Below are positions 1-12,800 of a stretch of DNA of 64,000 nt, one piece after another. Position 1 is the first letter of the stretch; the number at the start of each line of letters is the position of its first letter. The notes under the pieces are model-generated. The model made no database searches. It was not told the origin of the DNA and saw only the letters and a program-made list of their open reading frames with translations. The DNA is from Apostichopus japonicus (Eukaryota; Echinodermata; Holothuroidea; Aspidochirotida; Stichopodidae): positions 13,084,611-13,148,610 of the forward strand of contig NC_092576.1 in the NCBI RefSeq assembly GCF_037975245.1, written 5' to 3'. The position numbers were made by a program, and so were the translations under genes.

Positions 1-3000
1 CCCTACCACCCCACCCCCTATTGACTCTACTCAGTCTACGGCCCTAGAGTATCTTTAATTCATAGGCGTTTATGTTTCCGAAAATGTGAACAGGCCCAGT
101 GAATGTACCCAACAGTGCTTTTTAAATGTACTCATAATACCCTATGTGTGCATGTTGGAGACATCTGTATAACAAGATGATTTTATTCTTATGGGCAAAA
201 TAAAAGTGTCAATTTATTAATCATGATAAAGTCCCTAAGTTACACCCGGATGTTAAATAGATAAGTCTTTCTTAATTTAAGTCTAATCACTTGTCAGATG
301 TGACTTTTGTGAAAATATATTTAGGTTTAACATCAATTCAGGAATCAAACAGAAGCAAACTGGAAGATTTCTAGATGTGAGCCCGCTCCCTGGGCCCCCG
401 CCGGGACTTCGCCCCTGGACCCCCTGGGCCCCCTGGGCCTCTGAACCCCACCTGATAAAGGCTTGCACAAAGGCGCTCGCTTTCTTCAGTTTTAGCCATG
501 CTCAGTTATTTATTCCCCCCCCCATACTTTTCAATTGTGATTGACGCCCAGGCCTGGTTTGTGCTACATGTTCTAATTGAATTGACGGTTCGTTCTTTAG
601 TATTCACGTGCGTTGCAAAATTGGAAAATTTCGGATATTCACTATCGTTTTTTCCTGCATAAGTTTGTATGATTTTAGTAGAATTCAATTTTACTTACGT
701 AAAATGCCATTTCACGTAAGTATAATTCAATTTTACATAAGTAGAATTCAATTTTACTTAAGTAGAATTCAATTGACTGAAGTAGAATTTAATTAAATTG
801 AAGTGAAATTGGACAATATTGGCCTCTATCTACTTTAAGTATAATATAATTCTACTTACGTAAAAATTCAATTCAACTTAAGTGAAATAGAATTACACTT
901 GAGTGGAATTGAAATTCACTTAAGTAGACTGCCTTTCACGTACGTAAAATTAAGGGGTAAATGTTAAAATATAGTTTGTCATAGGTGCGTAGCCAGCCTT
1001 TGTTGGTGTGAGGGAGCAAAACCAAAGTTGTGTCCACATATTAAAGAGTCAAGTTGTAGAATTGGGTATTTTAACTTAAAGGACGCCACCAACAGAATTT
1101 CATAGTCTCGTTCATGTCTTTTATTGAGTAAACTGATTCACATCAAACGAGAACAAATTAAGACAAAATAATAAAAAAATACAAGAAAAAGATACATTAA
1201 GGCATAGGTAAATACTGTCACAAACGGCCCTCCGAAGATCGATGAACGATACCACAACGAAAGCCACACATTTATACACAGTAATTTTTTTACGCTTGGG
1301 TCAGCACACTTCAGACCCCGTAGCTTGCCTTCGCTTTTAAAAAGACTAGGCCTAAGCTAAACAATGAATATGTTAAGACCACTAGTCTACATTTTCGGGC
1401 TATATAGTGATTGCCGACATTGAAAGAATAAAATATAGCTGTTGCATGTGATGCATTTATTGTTATGGCCTAGACTAACCTAGTGTAAAACTTAACCAGG
1501 CTAGGCTATAGCAATTAAGCTATATTAGGTTATATGTATTGATAATGTGAAATTTATTGAGAATAATGATAATTTTATACGCTTTATGAAAACCATGAAA
1601 CTCGTGTATGGTTAATCTTAAGCTAGACTATACTTCAATCTAAATTGGTCGACAATCAATGCTTTAGGGTCGGGAGGGGGGGGGGGGGATACTGGTGTGT
1701 CAAACTCTAACAAGTTTTGGCTGAAATGTAAGTTAATTAGGCTAAGCCTATACATAAAATGATATAGGTATAGTCTAGCCATAGTCACATGTAAGTTTGT
1801 CCACATGAGAAATGTAAAATGAAACACCACATATAGCTAGGTCACAGCTTTGCACTCCTTGCAATATAAAACAGACATGGATATGAAGTGTTGGATTATT
1901 AAATCTCGTGCTGTTCTTATACTACTATTATACTCCCCAAAAGTAGGTCTTGGAGCACTGTAAGTTAGTCAGATTATATTTTCATTCTAGGCACAGCAGA
2001 TCATGAAATTGGTGTAAAACTCAATAAACTGAACTGCCCATAGCAGGGACTCCTTATGGCATGAATTTTTGAACATTCAAACAGGGATACATTTACAGTT
2101 TTCATTTGAGATGTCACTGCCCTATCATACATCTCTTCAAAGAGGTATGTTTACAACAGTACATAAATCTATATAAACTGGTAAATATTTACACATGGTA
2201 CAATACTCAAATAAAGACCTTTCGAATTAATTTTGGTTTACTTATAAAATATTTTCCAACAAATGTGACCAGCGTCTGTTAGATGCAGAAATAAATAACT
2301 CTTTTCTGCTGCTATGTGTAATATTGTTTTGGCAGAAATAGAAGATTTGTCCCAAGAGGAGCTAACAGCCACGAGAGAGTACAGTACATAAAACACAACC
2401 TTGAGCCTTCCATACCATTGCAAACTACATGAAAAAACTACTGGCTGCAGTTTACTTAGCCCTGGGATGGTAAATTTTGTTAAATGTAATGAAATTGTAA
2501 AAATGTAAAATATCTCCATACCAAAATACTGATATGCTTAACTACAGAAGATTTGCCATTCAAATTTATATACCATTTTCATATAAAAAAAGCAACAAGT
2601 GAACATGTTCGTTTATGTTGCTGCATGTTCATGCTGTTTACCCTGGGCTGACCCTCTGTTTCTGGAAAGGATCGGAAATGATTACAGACATTATTTTTCA
2701 ACACCACAGAATTCCCGCAACCCTACATGATTAATCTTGAACAGTGCCATACACATAACATGTCTATAACTCTTCACTTATTGTTTTTATCAAGATTTAA
2801 AAGTTAACACGTCTTGAGAATGTTTACGTCCACTCAGAAAACCTTGCATCCCTACAGACCTCCATCAAAACATGCACTTTAAAGTACTTCTACAGGAACG
2901 CACAATACTTAGTTATATGACCCGGACAACCATTGGCTTGTGCACAAAAAAATCAAATGATGAAAGCTGTAACTAGTATACAACAACAAAATTATTGTCA

Positions 3001-3537
3001 AATTCAGAAGCGCGAAGTTTGCCGTAGACTAGTTACCATATAGTTACAAGTAGTTGCATTTAAACAACACCCTTTGTGTTCATTGAAAACTATAGATGCA
3101 AGAATGCTTCCAGACAAAGATATGGGCTATTAGCCAAGCAAATCAAAAGAAATTTAGAAACCACCATTGACTATTTTTATAATGAAAATCTCCGTAATGG
3201 AATTGTTGTTAACAAATTACTTGCGTTGATTGTTATGATTTATTTATTTTACATACAAATTCAATCATATGTGCAAAGGATTCGAATTTTGGTTCTTTGG
3301 AGAAGAAGTTGTGGCTTTCTGTGAGTGTGTGTACTTGTGGTTTGTTCATGTACAAGTTATGCATGTAGATGTCACTGGAACCATAACACTGCATGCACTA
3401 TTGCAACCTCCTTGCAATCATTCATAGATGCAAATCAAGTAATTTGTTTTTGTCTAGCTTAATGTTTAATTCACATGGAATTGCATTAGCTGATAGCCCA
3501 CTGATTATTGGAAAAGTGTTTGGATATGTTAGGAAAT
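1..3537. other. Intergenic DNA, no supported gene
   Basis: No exon, RNA gene or conserved domain could be supported on either strand. The stretch has a GC-rich island (about 380-460), a degenerate short-period repeat (about 655-960) and AT-rich sequence with scattered TAGGCCTA-like motifs. A short open frame over the GC-rich island reads Gly/Pro-rich but has no collagen G-X-Y periodicity. Confidence 0.6.
655..960. repeat. Degenerate AT-rich minisatellite
   Basis: Variants of a roughly 20-22 base unit such as ACTTAAGTAGAATTCAATTT recur many times, some inverted, because TACTTAAGTA is itself nearly palindromic. The array is diverged and may form cruciforms. No coding sense is seen. Confidence 0.7.
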
Positions 3538-3553
3538 TGTGTAAAAGTAAGTT

Positions 3554-3594
3554 GGCCTGACGTTTCGATCCTAGCAGGATCTTCTTCAGAGGCT
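3554..3594 (-). ncRNA. Hammerhead-like motif in Penelope terminal arm (left)
   Basis: On the minus strand this copy shows the same GCCT-CTGAAGA-A-GATCC...GGATC-GAAAC-GTC-AGGC arrangement as the right arm, with loop TGCTA instead of TACTA. It therefore lies just after the element's coding frame, at the 3' end of the minus-strand transcript. It is identical in the predicted core and stems to the right-arm copy. Confidence 0.55.
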
Positions 3595-3928
3595 AAATGA
3601 CAAGTTACAGTAACAGAGGGGACAAAAACACGCACAGAATACAGACAGGTTAATGAGCACGGTGAACACAATGAGATAGATGAAAGGGGATTATAAGTAG
3701 ACAAGGCCGGGATGGTGAGAAGAAAGCAACAGGGGAAGAGGAGAGGTAGGAGATAAACAGTGGAGGAACAAAGAGAGGATTAAAGGCACAGGGTAGGGAA
3801 TAAACTGGAGAGGGACAAAGACAGAAAGATGTGGAGAAAAAAGGAGGGGAAGAGAGCTGTGAGAAGATGAGTGAAAGGGGGGGGGGAGGGAGGGAGAAAG
3901 GGGAGAAGGAATAGGAACAGAGGAAAAG

Positions 3929-5353
3929 TTAGTCATGTCCTTCCTGAATGTTCAGCCCATGAGGTTGAATGGTACGAAGGCGTTGCATCCAGAGCCTCTC
4001 TCTGCTGATTCGAACTAGGTCAGGACGGCTACCTAAGGATTCAATCCCCTGTAGAGACATTTCGTTAATGTTATGGTTGGGAAGGTTAAAATGTTCTCCA
4101 ACTGGGGTCTCAGTCTTCATGGTGTTGACTGTGGATCTGTGACCATAGAATCGCTTCTTGAGGGTGGTTTTGGTTTCGCCAACATACTGGATGCCGCAAA
4201 CTCTACAAGTGATGTGACCCTTAGTCTTGTGTGTGAGTTGCATGCTGTGGCTGGTGATGGAATTGGATTCAACAATGTGGTGGCTGCAGACGATGCATCT
4301 CGAAGTACGATCACATTTGAAAGTACCATGCTGAATGGGTGTGGGGTTAAAAGTTAGAGGTGGAACAGCAGCGCGCACAAGAAGGTCTCGTAGGTTGCGT
4401 AGTCGTCTGTAGGCGATGATGGGTTTTTCAGGGACGGCTCGTTGGAGTCTATCTGAAGTGAGGAGAATGTTGTGGTTGTTAGAGGTGATTTGCTGAAGAG
4501 GAGGAAGATTTGGGTGGAAAGTAACAACCAGGGGCAGCTTGTTGTCGCAATCTCGTCCCTTTTTGTCCTTCACTGCCAAAGTAGATGATCTGGAAAGGGA
4601 GCGGACTCTCTGAATGGCTTCACGCACCCTTCTGGCACTATGGCCCCTGGCAGTAAGGTGTTTTTCCAAAGCATCTGTATGGCGAATGAAAGAGGAATTG
4701 TTAGAGCAAATGCGACGAAGACGAAGTGCTTGACTGTAGGCAATTCCAGACTTGCAGTGACGGGGATGGCAGCTTGAAGAATGGAGATACTGGTGTGTGT
4801 ATGTGAGCTTGGTGTATAAGTCTGTAGAGAGAGAACCGTGTTCCTTGCGAACAGTCACATCGTGAAAGTTAACCTGTTGGTGAGAGTAATCAGAGGTGAA
4901 TTTGATGGTGCCGTGGAAAGAATTGATGTGATTGATGAAGGTGAGCAGGCTATCCTCATCACTGGTCCAAACAAAGAAGATGTCATCAATGTAGCGCCAC
5001 CAGATAAGGGGACGGCAGGGAGCCGTACTGAGCACGCGTTCTTCAAGGCTAGACATAAACAGGCATGCAAAGGAAGGAGCCATCCTGGTTCCCATGGCAG
5101 TCCCGTGTCTTTGAAGGTAATGCTTGTCCATGAACGTAAAGTTGTTTTTGGTGAGAACCTGTTGCATGAGAGCTTTGATGTCAGAGATGGGTGGACAAGG
5201 GTGGACCTTCTTAGACAGGGCTGCACACGTGGCTGCGATACCTTCAGCATGAGGGATGTTAGTGTACAGAGAAGTGACGTCAAAAGTACCGATGATGGCT
5301 GTACTGGGGATTTGGTTTTTGATATCTTCAAGTTTCCTGAGGAAATCTTTCAC
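3929..5353 (-). pseudogene. 5'-truncated Penelope RT and GIY-YIG endonuclease frame
   Basis: This 474-residue open frame holds the second half of a Penelope-type reverse transcriptase and its fused endonuclease. Visible in order are RT motif A (FDVTSLYTNIPH, near residue 24), motif B (HGTAMGTRMAPSFACLFM, near 83) and the catalytic motif C (RYIDDIFFVW, near 120). A basic region follows, then a C-terminal GIY-YIG-like domain (CRVCGIQYVGET with RFYGH, near residues 395-420). Intact family members are considerably longer: the fingers half of RT and the N-terminal region are missing, because the frame runs directly into the inverted terminal arm at about 5,350. The first Met is just the first one available after truncation. 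The frame is long and open, so the copy is not very old, but it cannot encode an active enzyme. Confidence 0.9.
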
Positions 5354-5631
5354 TCATCTTCTCACAGCTCTCTTCCCCTCTTTTTTTTCTCCACACCTTT
5401 CTGTCTTCGTCCCTCTCCAGTTTATTCCCTACCCTGTGCCTTTAATCCTCTCTTTGTTCCTCCACTGTTTATCTCCTACCTCTCCTCTTCCCCTGTTGCT
5501 TTCTTCTCACCATCCCGGCCTTGTCTACTTATAATCCCCTTTCATCTATCTCATTGTGTTCACCGTGCTCATTAACCTGTCTGTATTCTGTGCGTGTTTT
5601 TGTCCCCTCTGTTACTGTAACTTGTCATTTA

Positions 5632-5671
5632 GCCTCTGAAGAAGATCCTACTAGGATCGAAACGTCAGGCC
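5632..5671 (+). ncRNA. Hammerhead-ribozyme-like motif in Penelope terminal arm (right)
   Basis: Elements in order: stem I 5' strand GCCT (5,632-5,635); core box CTGAAGA; an extra A; stem II GATCC/GGATC with loop TACTA; GAAA; a two-pair stem III with no loop (A-T, C-G); cleavage triplet GTC; stem I 3' strand AGGC (5,667-5,670). Type I hammerheads with very short stem III are reported in Penelope pLTRs and are thought to act as dimers. The extra A after the CUGANGA box is a departure from the strict core, so activity is uncertain. Confidence 0.55.
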
Positions 5672-8355
5672 AACTTACTTTTACACATTCTCCTACACAG
5701 GACCTGTAGTTAATATGCAGTTTACTAACAGTTTTATTTTATTTTGAAAAACAACTTGTGAAAGAGATCATAATTAGCTTTTCAATCATTCACAGATGAC
5801 TAAATCCCTGGGGATTTTCTTCTGTTCAGATCCAATGCATTGTGATCAATGAACCACGGGAATACGAAAACAAGTACTCAAAATGCATAGAAATATCAGT
5901 CCTATTTATCTGATGACCTTATCAGTTAAATTATGGCCGACCTATATTTATTTGGGCACGGGGGTGGGTAAACAGTTTATATCAGCCGATTCTCAGTTAA
6001 ATCTGGTAAAGGCATGAGTACTCGTCCAGATAATAAAATGGAAAATGAAATACCATCCGATTTTCATGGCTTTATCAGTTAACTATAGAATACAAAATGC
6101 ATTGAGGTTTCGATGACTTCAATGCACTAGACTTTTGCTTGTTAGTATAACCAGAACTAGCTGTTACAATAACACTATAGCATGATAAACACAGGTCAGT
6201 CTACCGCACGTGGCTATACACACCTCCACCAAAAACAATAGGGCTATTGTACTCAAGGTTATGAATCCACACAGTAAGTATTAGAGGGATCCACGATTTC
6301 CATCGTATCATGCAAAAGGTTTCTCAGAGTTTTACCTCTGGTGACCTACAGGAGATTTGACCTCACAAGCAATGGGATTCTTGTTCTCAATATGGCAAAT
6401 CCATATACCATGTACGTTAAGTATCCATGATTTCTACCCTGAGAGATCATATTTTGAAGGTTTTCAGGCCTCGACAAATATTTTTTAAAAGTCTCGCTAT
6501 TTGGCGACCGTGAATAAAAATTTACTCGCCAAATTTCACTCGCCAGTAGGCCTATGATTGTTGCTCAAGTCTCCAAAGTACAGATCTGCAACAACAATCC
6601 TTTCTATGAACGAATGTTAGGCAGTTAGGCAGATACATGGTGCTACGTAATTGCGCATTGGAAAGTCATGTTTCTTTGCAGTATGAAATTTAAACTTTTT
6701 CCACCAAACGTTAGTGTCGAACAAAGTAAAACATGTCGTAGAATCGTAAATAAGCAGCTAGGCCTACTGTCTTAAACAAATAAAAGTCTGTACAACGTCT
6801 GTAAAAACGTCTGTAAAAACACCTATAAGATAGCTTGGCTTCTGTTACATTATGGCTCCTATATTACTAGGTTACTATATACAGTAGCTTGCTGCTACTT
6901 TGAACCGCTCCTCGCTTGGCGCGACTTCGTACATTTGCCCCGTTATTTATCTTGTGTTCAGCTGCAGATTGATGCGCGAACAAATATCGCTATTACTCCA
7001 TTACATTTGCCTAAATCAAAGCGATCTTTTACGCAATGAAAATATGAGGTTGTAAAAGCATCTATCTCTCAAAACTTCTAGCAACAACAACAGCAAACTT
7101 GTCTCAAAACTCATTCAATTGTTCGATATTTTGCGAATTATGACTGATAGCCACCAGGAAAACGTCTTAAGAAATAATTAAGGAGATGTTTTGCCATCTT
7201 AAGTGTATAGGTATTCTGACTAGCATTCTTCACCGTTGTTGTTGTGTTAACGAAGTTCGACCCTATTCTACCCAACCGTTGCTGCGACGGATATCGTCCG
7301 ATAGAACATCTGTATTACAAAGTACACCTTTTTGTCTGCAGTCTGCAATGACAAATCAAAACAGGCGTCTGCAGTGTGACACCGAAAAACAATATTTAAC
7401 AAAGGCAATACGGTTAATTCACAATAAAGTGAGTGGGAAAAAAATATTCCATGCACTGAGGCTTTTTCCCTTTTTTTTCCATTATCAGTTAAAATATGCT
7501 GACCTTTTGTTTATTTGGGGACGGGAATTGGTAAACAGATTATATCACCAAATTCTCATAGCTTTATCAGCTAAAACAGGTGAATTTGAGTACCTGTTGA
7601 TCGTTTCAAACTGTTGTCTGTTATACTTTCGTAATGTGTGTTACATTTACGACCAAATACTACTGAGAAGGACATACAAACAGAAAATCACTAAACAAAC
7701 AATCATATACATCATGATTGACTGGACTATAACCAGACTTCTTTAAAGGTTTTGCCAATAATTTCGTCCACATTTGAACTGATAGTGGATGACACTTTAC
7801 TGAAAAACGCTGAAAATATTCAAGTTGAATCATATTTACAAGGTATACTGACTTATCAAAATTAGGGACAGTTGTTTAGACCCTTGATGTGGAAGAAACA
7901 TAATCTCACATGACATGCAGTTTCGTTACATGAATAAAGATTTTTGTGGTTTGCATAGGTTCACGCCCATCTTTAGAGAAATGTCCAAGACGTTTGTATC
8001 GGACAGATCCTCGGGCATGAAAAATACAGTAGGCAAGCATACATTCGTCATAGGCAGAAACGGACTCTGAAGCATATAAATTTTTGACGCGAGGAAAAGA
8101 GTATTGCAAACGCTTGACCAAGACTATTCAGGTCCTTGTAAGTGAGGTGGAGGATTTTAAAGTCTATCCTCTGGGAGACTGGTAACCAAAGTACTCGATG
8201 GAGAATGGGTGTGATACGGTCACGCTTCTTTGACCGTGTGATAATTACGAATAAGTTACATTAGCAGCATATCGGTGTCACTTCAGCTACGAGTCCAAGC
8301 ATGATTGATATAAGTTTAGTTGTCTACGATAGTAATATCGTATTATACAGCAGTA

Positions 8356-8392
8356 TGGTGTGCATTTTATAAATGAATGTCAATGCACACCA
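8356..8392. repeat. Short hairpin
   Basis: TGGTGTGCATT (8,356-8,366) and AATGCACACCA (8,382-8,392) form an 11-pair perfect stem around a 15-base loop. No family assignment. Confidence 0.5.
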
Positions 8393-8485
8393 CACTATGT
8401 CGAACCAGTATAGAACAACATTCGTTATGAACCCTTTGTAAGGTTGTTATTGTCTACGTCTAAACAGAATGAATGAGCCTTTTTT

Positions 8486-8611
<126 letters not shown>

Positions 8612-9755
8612 TATAAGTCGGAATGAAAACGATAAATGTAAAGCAGGTCTGCATTTATATTCGGTGGTAAATCCCTCTCCAATAATTTTCTAAAATTAAA
8701 GTAAACCCTCTTTTCTGCCTTTTTTGTTGTTGTTGGTCTTATTTGTGTGTTTGAAAATTTGCAGGAGAAAAAAAGATGTAGTCGAAAGAGCTGCATCTTT
8801 CATTCATCCACCAACCCGTCGTCCAATCCCCCAAACAGCGTCCAACCCACTCACCATATCACACCCATGTGCACCCTTCTTAGACCTCAGCCGAGAAATT
8901 CAATGGTAATAACAATTATAGCCTTTTGTGAAGTTAATCAAGTTTACCTTTACCTTTACTTACCTTAGAAAATTTGTTGTAGGAACGTCCTACAACAATT
9001 TTATCAATCTATATAGCTTAAATAGTTTTAACAATTTTATTTTGGTTCCAAAATGTATTTATTTTAGAACTCCTCTGGCTACCGACCAACAATACCCTTG
9101 TGATTGTCGTTTGAATTATTCAGAATGTACTTAAACGCAAAGGTGAGTGTTATACTCTCAAAACCGCTTAAATCTGGAAAAAATAGGTCCCTTGGATAAA
9201 AAAGCAGTGACCCATAAAGTAACTACTTTACACTGCCTAAATCAAAGCGATCTTTTGCGCGATAAAACTCTAAATAGGACCTATCTTCCACTCGCACCTG
9301 GTGTTGAATGCAATCTTTCAAAATCCAATCAGCAATAACAATAAACTTGTATCAAAACAACTTAAATTGTTGTATATTTTGCGAATTATGCATGCTGATG
9401 GCATGTAGGTTATGCCTTATGAAATAATATAGATATTTGGCCACCTAAAGTGTATATTCCGACATCTATTCTTATAGCTGGTCTTGATGATTAAGCAATC
9501 AGGTGTGTCGTTGGCTATGTTTGTTGTTCTCTGTAGCTGATATAAATGTAGGGAGCCATTAATTGCGTAGGCTCTTTACCTCATTTTATTGTATGGCCAG
9601 ACCACGCTTTGCATCGTTAGCAATATAAAGAAGTCCATATAAGTATATTGAAACTGCATACAATTTGATAGGTGTTCCTATATTGTTTTACATGTGTTTG
9701 TTCTAAAGGGTAGCTTTAAGTCATATACGGAGACTACACTGACATTGTAGGCATT

Positions 9756-9807
9756 ATGGAACTATTTGTATCTTTGAAGTACCTCTTATTCGTAGCTCAT
9801 TTTATAG
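9756..9807 (+). CDS. Tie-like exon 1: signal peptide
   Basis: ATG opens 17 codons reading MELFVSLKYLLFVAHFI, a hydrophobic signal sequence, then one base before a strong donor (GTAAGTAAG at 9,808). Phase 1, matching the acceptor at 18,268. It is too short to stand out as an ORF. It is assigned by start codon, hydrophobicity, donor and phase together. Confidence 0.65.
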
Positions 9808-12800
9808 GTAAGTAAGAATTACATCAATCTTGAAAACCTCTTCCATATATAAGCTCATTAATTGTGTTGTGTTATTAAATTTTTGACTAATTCTGCGTCG
9901 GTGTATACCCTGTTCCTTCAACAATCAAATCGGTTAAATTATGCCCACCGTATATTATTGGTGCGCATCGGGCCGAACCAATAACATTTATTTTGTATTT
10001 CTGAACATTCTAGTCCACTTATTTAACTTACATTTATGTTGCCTAGGGCGGGAGTAATCAAACTAGAATACGCTAAACCAATCCCCATTTTCTTGAATTC
10101 GTTATTTATTGAAAAGTGTCTCTACCAAGCCAACGAAACAGTTTAATTACGATTTTTTATTATTATTAGTGAATAGAAATGTCATCAAAGTTGTTATTAA
10201 ATTTATTCTATTAAATGTATATGGGACCCAAGTTCTCATTTATTGTGAAATCGTGTAACAAGGAACCAAAGAACATAATGGATTCAGGCAATAGGCTAAG
10301 CGTTGCCACGCCTATCCTAACGTTATAGGCCTAGCATAGTTAGCCTAGGAGTTACTTTAGGTATGCCGCAGCACGTAGGCTAGATGTGGCCTTGTGGGCT
10401 AGCTTACGACAACTAAACCGTAATAAGTCTTGTCTCATATCTTGACAGTCTGTACGCTGTAGCCTTTCTCGATCCTATTTATGCTAGAAATTTGTGAATC
10501 TAAATACACCTAAAGAAATTTGTATACGCAATCCATCCGTATTTGTTGAAGACTTTTGCACACCATTTCTGCGTTCCACTCTCATTGGTTTTTAGTAAAT
10601 TTATGAATGAAGGTTATGTTCCTAAGGACTGGAGATGTGCTAATATTACCCCAAATTTTCAAGAAGGGTGATAAGTCTAAGCCCTGTAATTATAGGCCCG
10701 TTAGTCTCACCAGTGTTGTTTGTAAGGTCATGGAGTATATTGTTAAAAAGTCTATGGTCAGTCACTTCAGCAGTCAGTCTTTGATCAGAGAATCTCAACA
10801 TGGCTTTTGTCAAAAAAGGTCTTGCCTCACTCAATATCCGTGAGTTTATGGAAGATGTAAAAGGCTCACTAAATAGGCAGAAGTCTGTAGATGTTGTGTT
10901 CCTGGATATCCAGAAGGCCTTTGATAAAGTTCCCCACCAGCGTCTTTTACTTAGGCTGAAGAGTATGGGTGTCAATGTGAATTTACTGTCTTGGATCGAG
11001 AATTGGCTTGGTAATAGGAAACAGAGGGTGGTTATTAAAAGCTGTGCTTCTTATTGGCAGGACGTTACTAGTGGGGTTCCTCGAGGGTCTGTTTTGGGTC
11101 CCTTGTTGTTTGTTGCCTATATAAATGACATTGACGGAGATATTTTGTGTACAGCTAAGAAGTTTGCTGATGACACCTAATTGTATTCTGAGGTCTCCTC
11201 CAAAAGCGATTCTGAGAAGTTTCAAACGGATTTGGATAAGGTTTTTTCCTGTTCTCATGGATAGCAAATGCTTTTTAATATTGATAAATGCAAGGTAATG
11301 CACATTGGTAGTAGTAACCAAAAGTACACCTACAATCTTAATGGTGTGGAGTTACAGGAGGTTTCTGTTGAAAGAGACCTAGGTTTCTACATTGACTCAT
11401 CTCTGCAACCTTCTAAACATTTTCTTGAAGCTGCTAAAAAGAGGTATTATGGTTTAAGATATGATCAAGAGGAACTTCAGTTTTCTAAAAGAGGATATAG
11501 TTAGGCTTTATAAGCAGTTAGTTAGGCCTAATCTGGAGTATGCTGTGCAGGCTTGGAACCCATATTTTGCTAAGGATAAGGAAGTACTTGAAAAGGTCCA
11601 GAGGAGGGCTACTAGGATGATTAGTTCCTTAAAGAGTGTTCCTTATTATAGGCGGTTACAACTGTTGAATCTCACCACACTGGGGCTTAGGAGGTTACGT
11701 GGGAACTTGATTCAGGTTTTCAAGATTGTGTATGGTTTTGACAATTTATCCTTTACCGACTTTTTCATGTATGCTAATAGTAGTTGTACCAGAGGTCATT
11801 GTCTTAAACTCCAAAAGTCACAAAGTAGGATTAATATTCGGCATAACTTTTTTTCTAATAGGGTTGTGAATGAGTGGAACGGTTTGCCTGAGAAAGTTGT
11901 ACTTGCAGGTAGTGTTAATGCGTTTAAGAATGCTTTGGACAAACACTTTAAGCATTGTAATCGGGTCTGAGTGTTTGTGTCTTAAGTTTTTTTTCTCTCC
12001 CCTATTGGGTCCTTGATGGGGACTTGAGTGTCCCTCCTGATCCCTTTTTCTACTAAATTGAACTGATATTGGTTACGAAAACGTTTTTAGTAACAATAAT
12101 CAAACTGAATTCAGGTTCGATGTTACTCCACACGAGCACTTCAAACCTTATCTACCATATTAGGTTCTTCGTACTAAAAGTTGGATTTTCTTTGCGGTTA
12201 CGTGGATTTAACCTTAAAAGGAGACACAAACCTAACTATGACGATTGCTGTATATATAAGCCAGAAATAACTGTAATGAACATCTCCCCTGAACAGCTAC
12301 AAACATTATTTTTCCATTTTAGGCAGAAAACACCCAAGTTGGAAGACATGATCACCTTTTAATAGGACAACATCAAGTAGCATTTTATTCAAACAAGAAG
12401 TCACGATTTGGAGACGAAGTAGTTAAAATTTCGGAAAATAGTAAACATTTGAATAAGTGGTCCACACCGGTAGAACTGATATCCAAATTGAGAGAATATT
12501 AGCTTATAGGTTAGCCTAAGAACAGACGTTTTAATTCCAAATTGCACCTTTATAATTTACTCTTCCAACATGTGCATTGAATATAGTGTCAGCTTTTGAT
12601 TCGGAATTTAAACATATTCGACAATTTCTGTTGGTAAAATCTGCGCTGTATAGAAGATCTTGTCGTTAACGCGTTGCTACGCTTGTCGTTGACGCGCGCT
12701 CGCGCGCACGCTTAAAATAAAAAAATAAAATAAATGAACGGTGAAAATACCCGAAATACCCGGAGTTTCTATTGTATTTCTACATTTTGAGTTAATGTTA

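Larger units (their letters stand above)
3538..5687 (-). mobile_element. Penelope-like retroelement remnant with inverted terminal arms
   Basis: The element starts with TGTGTAAAAGTAAGTTGG and ends with its reverse complement. Arms of roughly 340 bases (about 3,538-3,870 and 5,350-5,687) are inverted copies of one another and flank a 5'-truncated reverse transcriptase/GIY-YIG frame read on the minus strand. Penelope-like elements are known to carry terminal repeats (pLTRs) that may be direct or inverted and that contain hammerhead motifs, and both features are visible here. No convincing target duplication was found (flanks ggaaat and ttctcc). A second derivative of the same family lies at 58,239-58,680. 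Confidence 0.85.

Noticed and set aside
283-468. Gly/Pro-rich minus-strand frame suggesting collagen
   Set aside because: Short GC-rich island, no G-X-Y periodicity and no splice context.
4838-5575. 245-codon plus-strand frame across the Penelope element
   Set aside because: Antisense shadow of the RT frame continuing into the terminal arm.
7186-7746. 186-codon plus-strand frame
   Set aside because: No domain; overlaps two repeated segments; composition like surrounding noncoding DNA.
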